Source: Paenibacillus phytohabitans (GTDB taxonomy: Bacteria > Bacillota > Bacilli > Paenibacillales > Paenibacillaceae). From it: DNA of 64,000 bases. Location of the stretch: positions 1 to 64,000 of the forward strand of contig NZ_WHOB01000061.1 of assembly GCF_013141775.1 (NCBI RefSeq), given 5' to 3'. Made by a program: the position numbers and the translations under genes. Below are positions 1 to 8,310 of this stretch, one piece after another. The first letter of the stretch is position 1, and each line of letters begins with the position of its first letter. The notes under the pieces were generated by a model. That model was not told where the DNA came from, ran no database searches, and saw only the letters and a list, made by a program, of their open reading frames with translations.

Positions 1-381
1 GGTCCGATTACCTTCGCGCTAGCACATTGTATTCGATTTTTCGCATACATTTGGCCCATATGCCCACTTCCGGCGAATTTAAAGATACTTCTTGTTCCCG
101 CCACTCGGAGTAACTTGGTACTTTTCTAAACTAACACAAAAAACGGGTACCCTCCTTGGCGGATAGTGCCCGTTTCTCTTAAGTATGCTGTATTCTGGTT
201 GTTGTTTGGTATTGGAAGTATTCGTAATAGTAAAAGTAATAGTAATAGTGGTGGTAGTGGTAGTAATAGTAGTGGTAACAGCAAAGGGTACGGTTCCCGC
301 AACGGTTGTAAGAACAGCCTCAAGGAGAGACGGCGACGGACACAGATGGACTTAGGTCTGCAACAAGCAATCTATTGCAGC
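1..381. other. Intergenic left edge with hairpin and triplet tract
   Basis: No convincing gene is seen in this stretch. Positions 139-180 hold a stem with arms AAACGGGTAC and GTGCCCGTTT; read on the minus strand it ends in a T-run, so it could terminate transcription coming from the MBL-hydrolase gene. It belongs to a hairpin family also seen near 22.8, 25.5 and 52.8 kb. Positions about 223-285 are an imperfect triplet tract made of TAG, TAA and TGG units. The minus-strand reading of the tract is almost pure leucine and proline and is not a credible protein. Confidence 0.6.
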
Positions 382-1422
382 TTATCCGGACACCGCCGCC
401 GTGAACAATATGCTCCCGCCGGGGCCGTCCTCCGTCTCGGCCGCCCGCTCCCGGCGCACCAGCTCGGCCAGATGGGCCAGCGCCTCGCTCATCGCGAACC
501 GCATCTGATGCGCAGTCGCGATCCGGCTGCGGAACAGCCCCTCACAGACGGCGAACCCGCTCTGCGGTCCGCCGGCAAGCAATGCGGCTGTAGTATCCAG
601 CCGCTCCTCATGATGCCGGAGCAGGCTGTCCGCCCGCGCCGTGAACCCGCTGAACGGTTCCCGGTGGCCCGGGAACGCCAGCTCCACCTCAAGGCTGCGC
701 AGCTCCCGCAGCCCCTGCAGATACGTCCGCAGCGGCTGCGGATCGCTGCCCGGCTGCAGGCCGACATTGGGCGAAATCTGCGGCAGCACAGCATCGCCGC
801 AGAAGATTTGCCCGCTGCCGCCGTGGTAGAGCGACACATGACCCGGCGCATGCCCGCCGGTCATCAGAACCTGCCATTTGCGGCTGCCCATCACAAACGG
901 CTCCGCCTCATTGATATAGGTGACCTCCGGCTGCGGGGTCACCTCCGGCCGGAAGCTCTCCAGATGCTCCCGGATGCCCTGAATCCAGACCTCCGGCATG
1001 CCGTGCCGCAGGAAAAACAGCGGCAAAGCCTCATCCAGAATCGCCCCGCTGCCCCAGGCCAGGCCGGCTTCAGCATGAGCCCGCTCCGACATCCAGACCC
1101 GAGCACCGCTGCGCGACTGCATCCAGCCGGCAAGACCATAATGGTCGGGATGATGATGGGTAACGACGATATCCCGCACCTTGGACCAGGACAGATCCAA
1201 TTCCTCCAGAGCACCCTGCCAGGCAAGCTCTGCATCCGGGGTGTGCGGACCCGGGTCAATCACCGTAATCCTGCCGTCCCGGTCAGGCAGAATATAGCTG
1301 TTCACCTGACGGAGCGGCAGCCCCATCGGCACAGAGACCTGCAGAACTCCGCCATCCCAAGATTGAATATCCGCCTTGTGCAAAATCCTCTCTCCTCCTC
1401 CGGCTCTTCTTCCCGCCGCCAT
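382..1422 (-). CDS. MBL-fold metallo-hydrolase
   Basis: Metallo-beta-lactamase-fold hydrolase of 346 residues. The zinc-binding HxHxDH signature appears as THHHPDH (His89, His91, Asp93, His94), followed by GGHAPGH, FCGDAVL and FPGHREPF, which fit the remaining metal ligands of the glyoxalase-II-like/RNase Z-like superfamily. The C-terminal 80 residues look like the helical domain found in LACTB2-type hydrolases. Substrate is unknown. The ATG starts right after the stop of the upstream methyltransferase gene, so the two are probably co-transcribed. A TTG at 1381-1383 (codon 14) preceded by a GGAGGAGGAG run is an alternative start with a better ribosome-binding site. Confidence 0.85.
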   Translation of the reverse strand: MAAGRRAGGGERILHKADIQSWDGGVLQVSVPMGLPLRQVNSYILPDRDGRITVIDPGPHTPDAELAWQGALEELDLSWSKVRDIVVTHHHPDHYGLAGWMQSRSGARVWMSERAHAEAGLAWGSGAILDEALPLFFLRHGMPEVWIQGIREHLESFRPEVTPQPEVTYINEAEPFVMGSRKWQVLMTGGHAPGHVSLYHGGSGQIFCGDAVLPQISPNVGLQPGSDPQPLRTYLQGLRELRSLEVELAFPGHREPFSGFTARADSLLRHHEERLDTTAALLAGGPQSGFAVCEGLFRSRIATAHQMRFAMSEALAHLAELVRRERAAETEDGPGGSILFTAAVSG

Positions 1423-2157
1423 CTATGGTCTAGCTCCTGTGAAGATCATCCGGGTTGAGGACTCAGCATCATATTCCTCTTCATCGTAGCTGCCATGCAC
1501 AGCTTCAAGCCGCAGCCCGGCAGCAGCAATCATCTCGCGGAAATTGTCCACGGAATAGAGCTTCACCCGTTCATGATATTTCCGGGGCGCCCCTCCAGCC
1601 TTCGAGATCAGAAGGATATCCTTCTTCACATAACCCTCCTCAATCCGGCGTGATTCATCGATCAGAGTATCCCCGTCCTCACGGACAGAGTGGGGCACCA
1701 GATGGCGGATGACATAAGCCGGATTCAGAAAATCAATAATAAATTTGCCCTCCGGCTTCAGCATCCGGCAGATTTCCTTCAGCACCTTGATCTGCTCCTC
1801 GTCTTCTTCGAAATATCCGAACGAAGTAAACAAATTGACCACTGCATCGAATCCGCCCTCCAAGGGAAGCTCACGCATATCAGACCGCAGCCAGGTTACG
1901 GCTTCCGCCCCCGCCTGCGAACGCGCTTCACGCAGCAGCGCCTCGGATAGATCAACCCCGGTCACCTCATAACCGGCCTCCGACAAAGCCAGCGAATGGC
2001 GGCCCATACCGCAGCAGAGATCAAGCACCCTGGCACCCTTGTGCAAGTCCAGCCAGCCGATCATCGTCTCCACCTCATGGCGTGCACCGCCGAAGTCCCT
2101 GTGTCTATATACGATTAAATAGTCCTCGCCAAAGCTTGTTTCGTACCACTCACTCAT
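1423..2157 (-). CDS. Class I SAM-dependent methyltransferase
   Basis: Class I S-adenosylmethionine methyltransferase, 244 residues. Motif I is VLDLCCGMGRHS near residue 44, followed by the acidic end of beta-2 (GVDLSE), a motif-II-like stretch (FDAVVNLFTSFGYF) and motif III (LKPEGKFIIDFLNP). This pattern is common in small-molecule methyltransferases. The acceptor cannot be told from sequence. It is the first gene of a tight pair with the MBL hydrolase. A purine-rich RBS lies just upstream of the ATG. Confidence 0.85.
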   Translation of the reverse strand: MSEWYETSFGEDYLIVYRHRDFGGARHEVETMIGWLDLHKGARVLDLCCGMGRHSLALSEAGYEVTGVDLSEALLREARSQAGAEAVTWLRSDMRELPLEGGFDAVVNLFTSFGYFEEDEEQIKVLKEICRMLKPEGKFIIDFLNPAYVIRHLVPHSVREDGDTLIDESRRIEEGYVKKDILLISKAGGAPRKYHERVKLYSVDNFREMIAAAGLRLEAVHGSYDEEEYDAESSTRMIFTGARP

Positions 2158-2305
2158 CTCTCTATTACTCCCTCCACAGCCTTTTTCCCAGTACGGTCTT
2201 ATGCCTCTCTTTAATAACGCTTATTGTACCGTCTTTTACTGTGGAAACAAAGCATCAGGATCACAATTCAGCCGGAACATAGATTGAATAATTATTTATT
2301 TTCGT

Positions 2306-2351
2306 GAAAAAAAACAGCAATCCCCGGAGACCACTCCCGGACTGCTGTTTT
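2306..2351 (-). terminator. Rho-independent terminator of the GH13 gene
   Basis: Read on the minus strand, arms AACAGCAGTCC and GGGATTGCTGTT flank a short loop and are followed by a run of eight T. It lies about 40 nt past the GH13 stop codon. Confidence 0.85.
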
Positions 2352-2390
2352 GGGTTCTTCAGTCGGCGGTCCGGGAACCCGGGTCCGGCC

Positions 2391-4094
2391 TTACGTTTTG
2401 CTGCTTAAGCGCTGCAGATATACACGCGCCTCATATGGACGCAGCTTCAGACTGCGCAGATCATCCTCTTTGGCTGCAGGATAATTAGAGATCAGCAGCT
2501 CCAGCTTCTCCGCCGCCTGAAATTCCTCCGGAAGCTCAAATACCGGCTCACGTTCATAGAAATTCAGAATGACCAGCAGCCGCTGGTCCTCCAGCGTCCG
2601 GGTGTAGGCATAGATCTCGGGATGCTCTTCCAGCAGCAGACCATATTTACCGTAGACGATCACCTGATGTTGTTTTCTAAGCTGAATCAGCTTTTTATAG
2701 TAATTGTAAATGGAGTCCGGGTCCTTGACTGCATTAGCCACATTAATCTCCCGGGAGTTCGAGTTCACCCTAATCCAGGGAACCCCCGTCGTAAATCCGC
2801 CATCCTCACCATCGTCCCACTGCATCGGCGTGCGGGCATTATCGCGGCTTTTGGTATGAATAGCGGCCATAATATCGGCTTCGGGAACGCCGGCGGTCCG
2901 CTTTTCCTCGTAGAAGTTCAGCGTCTCTACATCCCGGTAATCATCAATCGACTCGAAGGCGACATTGGTCATCCCAATTTCTTCACCCTGATAAATGTAG
3001 GGGGTGCCTTCCAGCATGTGGATGAAGGTCGCCAGCATTTTGGCTGACGGGATACGGTAGAACAGATCATTGCCGAACCGCGACACCGAGCGCGGCTGAT
3101 CATGGTTGCACAGATAGTTGGCGTTCCAGCCCCGGTTATGCAGAACGGTCTGCCAGTTGCTGATAATCTTCTTCAGGTCACCCAGCTTCCAGGGCACGAC
3201 ATCCCATTTCCCGCTGCCCGGTGAGGCGGCATCCAGATTCATATGCTCGAACTGGAAGGTCATGTTCAACTCGCGGCGTCCGTCACCGACATAATCCAGC
3301 GCCTGCTCCGGCCCAAGACCCGAGGTTTCCCCTACCGTCATAATATCGTAGTAATAGAGCACCTGATCATGCAGATTCTGCAGCAGCGTATGCACATGCT
3401 CCAGGTTCGAGAACATATCATAAGCGCGTACGGTCGGCGTGCCGCCGGGATTCAGGGCATCCGGATAACCCTCGGCCTTCACAATATGGGCAATCGCATC
3501 AAACCTGAAGCCGTCAACCCCCTTCTTCAGCCACCACTCCACCATCTCATGCAGCTTGTCGATCACCGCGGGATTCTCCCAGTTGAGATCGGGCTGAAAA
3601 CGGGAATACAAATGCAGATAATATTCATCCGTACGGGGATCGAGCTCCCAGACCGAACCGCTGAAATAGGATTCCCAGTTGTTCGGCGGACCGCCGTTTT
3701 TCCCTTTTCTCCATATATAATAGTCCCTTTTGGGATTATCCTTCGAGCTTCTGGATTCAACGAACCACGGATGCTCATGCGAGGTATGATTCAGCACCAG
3801 GTCCATCATCAGCTTCATCCCGCGGGTATGCATCTCGCGCAGCAGCAGGTCAAAATCATCCATCGTGCCGAATTCCTTCATAATGCCGCAATAGTCGCTG
3901 ATATCATAGCCGTTGTCATGGTTCGGTGATTTATAAATCGGGCAGATCCAGATCACATCTACGCCGAGGTCCTGCAAATAATCGAGCTTCGATAACACTC
4001 CGCGCAGATCGCCCTTCCCGTCACCATTGCTGTCCATGAAGCTGATCGGATAAATCTGGTAGGCAACACTTTCTTTCCACCATTTGGGGTTCAA
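2391..4094 (-). CDS. GH13 alpha-glucosidase (oligo-1,6-glucosidase-like)
   Basis: Intracellular glycoside hydrolase of family 13, 567 residues, the usual length of oligo-1,6-glucosidase/alpha-glucosidase. It should release glucose from isomalto- or malto-oligosaccharides. The (beta/alpha)8 signature regions are all present: DLVLNHTS near residue 98, GFRFDA with nucleophile Asp199, VGET with acid/base Glu256, and NHDQPR with Asp332. The N-terminal WWKESVAYQIYPISF block is typical of the oligosaccharide-cleaving subfamilies. No signal peptide. The start is TTG with GGAGGGA eight bases upstream. It stands alone, with its own terminator; trehalose-6-phosphate hydrolase or sucrose isomerase activity cannot be excluded. 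Confidence 0.88.
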   Translation of the reverse strand: MNPKWWKESVAYQIYPISFMDSNGDGKGDLRGVLSKLDYLQDLGVDVIWICPIYKSPNHDNGYDISDYCGIMKEFGTMDDFDLLLREMHTRGMKLMMDLVLNHTSHEHPWFVESRSSKDNPKRDYYIWRKGKNGGPPNNWESYFSGSVWELDPRTDEYYLHLYSRFQPDLNWENPAVIDKLHEMVEWWLKKGVDGFRFDAIAHIVKAEGYPDALNPGGTPTVRAYDMFSNLEHVHTLLQNLHDQVLYYYDIMTVGETSGLGPEQALDYVGDGRRELNMTFQFEHMNLDAASPGSGKWDVVPWKLGDLKKIISNWQTVLHNRGWNANYLCNHDQPRSVSRFGNDLFYRIPSAKMLATFIHMLEGTPYIYQGEEIGMTNVAFESIDDYRDVETLNFYEEKRTAGVPEADIMAAIHTKSRDNARTPMQWDDGEDGGFTTGVPWIRVNSNSREINVANAVKDPDSIYNYYKKLIQLRKQHQVIVYGKYGLLLEEHPEIYAYTRTLEDQRLLVILNFYEREPVFELPEEFQAAEKLELLISNYPAAKEDDLRSLKLRPYEARVYLQRLSSKT

Positions 4095-4199
4095 TTTAGA
4101 TTCCCTCCGCTTCTATTGGTTCCTGCCTCTGTAAGACATATTAATATATCTTAACCAGACCGAAGGAAGAGGATAACAATTTATTCGAAAAGCATGCGC

Positions 4200-4469
4200 C
4201 TACTCCGCCGCAATCAATCCCCGTATGGCTGCCTTCAGCCGCTTATCAAGCTGCTCATTCCACTTCTGCCCCTCTGCCGCAGATTCACCGTGGATGTAGA
4301 ACATAAGCAAGGCCCCTTCCTGATAGGCTTTAAAAGGAATCAAATCCGCAGCAGCCGTCTGCTCCCCGAAATCTTCCCAGCCTGCAGCCCGCTCCTCTGC
4401 GGAAGCGAAGAGATATAGCGACAGCTCCACTCCGTCCATGGAATAGACCTGCGGCTTAAGCCCGTTCAA
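4200..4469 (-). CDS. Hypothetical protein, possibly 5'-truncated
   Basis: An 89-residue reading frame that begins at a TTG and has protein-like composition (a hydrophobic core around IPFKAYQEGALLMFYIHG, then an amphipathic C-terminal helix). In-frame residues upstream of the TTG (RGTWRYFQLEL) look like a continuation but run into a TGA near 4503, and there is no good RBS. The 140 bp between this and the collagen gene contains only short overlapping frames in other phases. The simplest reading is a small gene that has lost its 5' part by frameshift. No family recognised. Confidence 0.4.
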   Translation of the reverse strand: MNGLKPQVYSMDGVELSLYLFASAEERAAGWEDFGEQTAAADLIPFKAYQEGALLMFYIHGESAAEGQKWNEQLDKRLKAAIRGLIAAE

Positions 4470-4609
4470 TTCCAGCTGAAAATAGCGCCAGGTACCTCTT
4501 CACCCGCCTGCAGCCTGCACAACAAAAAGACAGGATACCCTCTACCCGGTACCCCGCCTCCCTCCAAGCCTGTTCTGTAACCTTCAATTCACTCTGCTTT
4601 CTGCTACTG

Positions 4610-5881
4610 CTAGGCCAGCTGCTTAATGACAATCGACGCATTGACATTCGCCTGTGTTCCGCCAGCCAGTGTCTGTAGTGTGACTGCTGCCGACGAGCTG
4701 TGATTTCTCAGCGTCAGCACATCTCCGGATGACAGGGAGAAAATGGCCTGCCCGGTATTCTGCTGTGTTCCTGCACCCGAACCATATACCGTCCCCGGAA
4801 CCTGTGCGCCATTCACGAATAGGGCAAACTGGCTCGGCTCTACACCGGATACCGAGAAATTAACCTCGTAGACACCCGCATTGGTAACCGAAATGGTGGT
4901 TGTACCCGGAGCATGCGTAATCCCGGGCGTAAGGAAGCCATTCGTATCAAAAGATACATCCGCCTCAATCGGCACCACCTGTGCGCCGAGATTGTATACA
5001 TAACCGAACTGGGCAATCCCGCCAGCGGCTCCGGTTGCTCCGGTAGCCCCCGCCGGACCTGCCGCTCCTGCGGCTCCCGTAGCTCCAGCCGGGCCGGCCG
5101 CACCTGTGGCACCAGTGGCCCCGGCTGCCCCCGCTGCTCCGGCTGCTCCGGCCGGTCCTGCAGGCCCCACTGCCCCGGCTGCTCCGGCCGGTCCTGCTGG
5201 CCCCACTGCTCCGGCTGCTCCGGCTGGCCCTACAGGCCCCACTGCTCCTGCCGGTCCTACAGGTCCCGCAGGTCCTGCTGCGCCCGCCGGCCCTGCGGGG
5301 CCAACCAGTCCGGCAATTCCCGCCGGACCGATCCCTCCCAGCGCTCCCGCTGCACCGGCAGCTCCGGCGGCACCTAAGGCGCCGGCGACTCCCGCTGCGC
5401 CGAGTGCGCCTGTGGCTCCAACTGCGCCTAGCGCTCCAGCGGCTCCAGCCGCTCCCAGCAGCCCGGCGGCACCTACCGCGCCCAATGTGCCGGTTGCTCC
5501 ACGGGCACCCAAGGCACCCGCTGCGCCTACAGCGCCCAGCGCTCCGGCCGCACCGACTGCGCCGAGTGTTCCGGCGGCGCCCGGTGCACCGAGCGCTCCG
5601 CCTGCTCCTGCTGCGCCAAGCGCACCTGCCGCACCTGCAGCGCCAGCCGCTCCCAGCGCCTCTACAGCTCCGGCAGCACCCAGGGCCCCTGCTGCCCCGG
5701 CTGCTCCCAATGCCCCTAATGGAATATTAACGCGTACGATCTGCTTTTTGACGATAATCTTCTTGCAGTTGCATTTGTTATCATGCACTTTTCTTTTCGG
5801 ACGTTTAATTTTTGGCAGCGGACACTCCAATACATCGTCTTTGCAAATACGTTTTTTTCTCTTAAGTTCCGGACGACCCAT
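4610..5881 (-). CDS. Collagen-like repeat protein with BclA-type C-terminal domain
   Basis: Collagen-like surface protein of 423 residues, probably on the spore exosporium or crust by analogy with Bacillus BclA. The first 55 residues are basic with a CNCKK cluster. Residues about 55-270 are uninterrupted Gly-X-Y triplets: first Ala/Leu-rich (GAL GAA GAA), then Pro-rich (GPA GPA GAA). The last 140 residues form a C1q/TNF-like trimerising domain of the BclA kind, from GYVYNLGAQVVPIEA to the end (ASIVIKQLA). The ATG at 5881 is chosen because GGAGGTG lies six bases upstream; the frame is open five codons further. There is one triplet imperfection (GAVEAL). The repeat leaves long shadow frames on the other strand. 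Confidence 0.85.
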   Translation of the reverse strand: MGRPELKRKKRICKDDVLECPLPKIKRPKRKVHDNKCNCKKIIVKKQIVRVNIPLGALGAAGAAGALGAAGAVEALGAAGAAGAAGALGAAGAGGALGAPGAAGTLGAVGAAGALGAVGAAGALGARGATGTLGAVGAAGLLGAAGAAGALGAVGATGALGAAGVAGALGAAGAAGAAGALGGIGPAGIAGLVGPAGPAGAAGPAGPVGPAGAVGPVGPAGAAGAVGPAGPAGAAGAVGPAGPAGAAGAAGAAGATGATGAAGPAGATGAAGAAGPAGATGATGAAGGIAQFGYVYNLGAQVVPIEADVSFDTNGFLTPGITHAPGTTTISVTNAGVYEVNFSVSGVEPSQFALFVNGAQVPGTVYGSGAGTQQNTGQAIFSLSSGDVLTLRNHSSSAAVTLQTLAGGTQANVNASIVIKQLA

Positions 5882-6113
5882 AATTAGCACCTCCAATAGA
5901 CTTTATGTATCCTACTCCGTTTACCCAGGGCAGGGCATGGACATTCATCCCGTAGGCAAATATTTATTTTAGCGAAAACTGGGCATTTATACCGGTTGGA
6001 CAAGCTGAATTCATCCGGGCAAGCCAATAATTGTTCACCCGCCTTATCACACCCCGTCCAGCTAAAACATATACTATTGCCGGACAACCCGCCCTTTAGA
6101 AGCCGGGCATACA

Positions 6114-6158
6114 CAAAAAAGAGCATCCTACTGCACAATCTGCAATAGAATACTCTTT
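6114..6158 (-). terminator. Rho-independent terminator of the HAD phosphatase gene
   Basis: On the minus strand a nearly perfect 17-bp stem (AAAGAGTATTCTATTGCA paired with its complement, two or three G-U changes) with a short loop ends in six T. The 230 bp between it and the collagen gene shows no other gene. Confidence 0.85.
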
Positions 6159-6214
6159 CGGCATCTCTCAGGCCAGGAAACGCCCGGCTTCCGCTTACAC
6201 CATCCACCCCTGCC

Positions 6215-6991
6215 TTACAGCAGTCCGACCATCTTCAAGCCTTCGTAAATCCCGTCCTCGCTGACATGCTTCGTTACGTAAGCGGCGGCAGCCTTCGCTT
6301 CAGCTTCCCCGTTGCCCATAGCAATACCGTAGCCGACGAACCCCAGCATCTCTACATCATTCAGACCATCGCCAAAAGCATATACATCTTCCTTCCGGAC
6401 GCCGATAACCTTCAGCATTTCCGCAATTCCGTTAGCCTTGGAGCCATTGCCCGGCAGCACATCCATACACAGCGGGTGCCAGCGGATGAAGTTCAGCTGC
6501 GGATACCGCTCAGTGTATATAGCCTGACTCTCCTGCGGGCAGAATATCATCGCCTGATGCGTGTCATTCTTCAGAAAATATTCTGCATCATGCGTCGGAA
6601 ACACCAGCTTCAGCGAACCGATGCTCGTCTTGATATACTCATGATCGGCCACGTTTACTTTCATACCCGCCGTATCTGTGTATGCCACCGGATGATCCAG
6701 CTTCTCAGCGAACAAGGTAAGTTCCTCCAGTGTAGACTTCTCAATCGGGTTGCTGTACACCGGCTTTCCTTCATATACTACATATTGTCCGTTAAGCGAA
6801 ACATAGGAATCGATCCCCAGCTCCGCGCGCAGCTCCTCGAACATATAGTCCGCTCTTCCGGTAGCAATCGCCACATGGTGGCCGCGTCTTTTCAGTTCGG
6901 CTATTGCTTCTTTGGCGGACGGGGGAATCTGCTTTTCTTCATCATAAATTGTGCCGTCAATATCAAAAAAGATCGTTTTCCTCAATGTCAT
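6215..6991 (-). CDS. Cof-type HAD-IIB phosphatase
   Basis: HAD-superfamily phosphatase of 258 residues. Motif I FFDIDGTIYD at residues 8-17 carries the nucleophile aspartate. A cap of the Cof/IIB type follows the ATGR motif. Lys near NGSKANGIAEML and the acidic motif GDGLNDVEML complete the active site. Relatives dephosphorylate sugar phosphates, FMN or PLP; the substrate here is not predictable. Single gene with its own terminator. Confidence 0.88.
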   Translation of the reverse strand: MTLRKTIFFDIDGTIYDEEKQIPPSAKEAIAELKRRGHHVAIATGRADYMFEELRAELGIDSYVSLNGQYVVYEGKPVYSNPIEKSTLEELTLFAEKLDHPVAYTDTAGMKVNVADHEYIKTSIGSLKLVFPTHDAEYFLKNDTHQAMIFCPQESQAIYTERYPQLNFIRWHPLCMDVLPGNGSKANGIAEMLKVIGVRKEDVYAFGDGLNDVEMLGFVGYGIAMGNGEAEAKAAAAYVTKHVSEDGIYEGLKMVGLL

Positions 6992-7097
6992 AGCTGCCCA
7001 CTCTCCTTGCTTTCTTCCGAAGTAATATCCTGCTCAAAGTGTAGATGCTTCCTGCAAACGATGCAAGTTATCTTTTCAGAAAATGACGGATTCACAG

Positions 7098-7143
7098 CAA
7101 AAAAGCAGCACTGTTCTCCCTAAGGAAAACCTGCGCTGCTTAA
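7098..7143 (-). terminator. Rho-independent terminator of the nif operon
   Basis: On the minus strand arms AAGCAGCGCAG and GTGCTGCTT with paired GTTTTC/GAGAAC sit 25 nt after the nifV stop and are followed by six T. It closes the 11.5-kb nif transcription unit. Confidence 0.85.
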
Positions 7144-7167
7144 TATGATCAACACTTCAATGCTGTT

Positions 7168-8310
7168 CTATACCGCATTCTGAGCCCGCTGCTGCTCTTC
7201 CATCAGCCACTGCACCAGCATATACTCCGGCACGGTGCCTTTGCGGGCTTCCGCATATTCACGCACCTTCTCCAGCAGCCGGCCGGCCGTGTCAGCGCTG
7301 ACCTCAAGGCCCCGCTGCTCCAGCACATGCGTGACACCGCCGCTGCCGGAATGCTTGCCGAGCACGAAACGGTGAGCCCGGCCTACCTCCGCAGGATCGA
7401 AGGACTGATACGTCGATTGCTCCTTCATCAGCCCGTCCACATGAATCCCCGATTCATGGGTGAAGGCAAGCTGCCCCACAATCGGCTTCGCGTCGCCGAC
7501 ACTGCGGCCGGAGGCGGCAATCACCTTGTCAGCCAAGCCCTTGAGCAGCTCCAGCCGGACCGCACATTCCCCGCCGTACAAATAGCGCCAGGCCATGGCT
7601 ACTTCCTCCATGGCCGCATTGCCGGTCCGTTCACCGATTCCGGCCACCGTTGTGCTGGCCCATACCGCACCTGCCGCGATGCCGCTAAGCGTATTCGCGC
7701 AGGCCAGACCGAAATCATTGTGGCAGTGCACCTCCAGCTCCACATCCCCAGGCACTGCACCAAGCAGCCGGCTCACACGTTCTGCCATCTGCCCCGGATG
7801 ATGCGCCGAGACGGTATCCGCATAACGGAACCTGCGGATGCCTTCCTTATATAATGTATTCACCACTTCAATGAGGAAATTCAGATCTGCCCTGGAGGAA
7901 TCCTCCATGCCTACCGACACCGTCATGTCCTGCCGCAGCCCGTATTCCACTGCACGAAGCAGCTTGTTCAGACCTTCATGCTGCGACAATCCCAGCTTGC
8001 CCTGCAGCTGAATCTCCGACACCGGAATGGAGACATGACTCCAGTTCACTCCGGTAGCCTTTGCCTTGTCAATATCTCCGGGAACCGAACGGTTCCACGT
8101 CATCAGCTTCATGGGGAGTCCCAGTTCAGCGATGGCCGCGATATCCTCCTGCTCCCGTTTGCCCATGGCAGGAATCCCTACCTCTGCTTGCTCTACTCCG
8201 CACTCCGACAGCAACTTTGCGATTTCCAGCTTTTCCGCCCTCGTGAATGAAACTCCAGCCGCCTGTTCACCATCCCTCAGTGTCGTGTCACATAGCTTGA
8301 GACTTTTCAC
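7168..8310 (-). CDS. nifV: Homocitrate synthase NifV
   Basis: Homocitrate synthase (380 residues) condensing acetyl-CoA and 2-oxoglutarate to make R-homocitrate, the organic ligand of FeMo-cofactor. The DRE-TIM signature DTTLRDGEQAAGV lies at residues 8-20; EVHCHNDFGLA supplies the metal-binding histidines; GIGERTGNAAMEE and GIHVDG are typical of NifV and isopropylmalate synthase relatives. It lacks the long LeuA regulatory domain, as NifV proteins do. Last gene of the operon; its ATG overlaps the hesA stop by four bases (ATGA), so translation is probably coupled. Confidence 0.95.
   Translation of the reverse strand: MKSLKLCDTTLRDGEQAAGVSFTRAEKLEIAKLLSECGVEQAEVGIPAMGKREQEDIAAIAELGLPMKLMTWNRSVPGDIDKAKATGVNWSHVSIPVSEIQLQGKLGLSQHEGLNKLLRAVEYGLRQDMTVSVGMEDSSRADLNFLIEVVNTLYKEGIRRFRYADTVSAHHPGQMAERVSRLLGAVPGDVELEVHCHNDFGLACANTLSGIAAGAVWASTTVAGIGERTGNAAMEEVAMAWRYLYGGECAVRLELLKGLADKVIAASGRSVGDAKPIVGQLAFTHESGIHVDGLMKEQSTYQSFDPAEVGRAHRFVLGKHSGSGGVTHVLEQRGLEVSADTAGRLLEKVREYAEARKGTVPEYMLVQWLMEEQQRAQNAV

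Noticed and set aside
166..1458. 430-codon plus-strand frame opposite the MBL hydrolase
   Set aside because: It lies wholly antisense to a gene with clear catalytic motifs, is Arg/Pro/His-rich as GC-rich antisense frames are, and has no RBS or family signature.
5106..5972. 288-codon Pro/Ala-rich plus-strand frame
   Set aside because: It is the mirror of the Gly-X-Y repeat of the collagen-like gene; repeat codons leave all opposite frames open.
5884..6207. 107-codon minus-strand frame between the HAD and collagen genes
   Set aside because: It covers the HAD terminator and the collagen RBS, is Cys/Arg-rich and has no recognisable domain.
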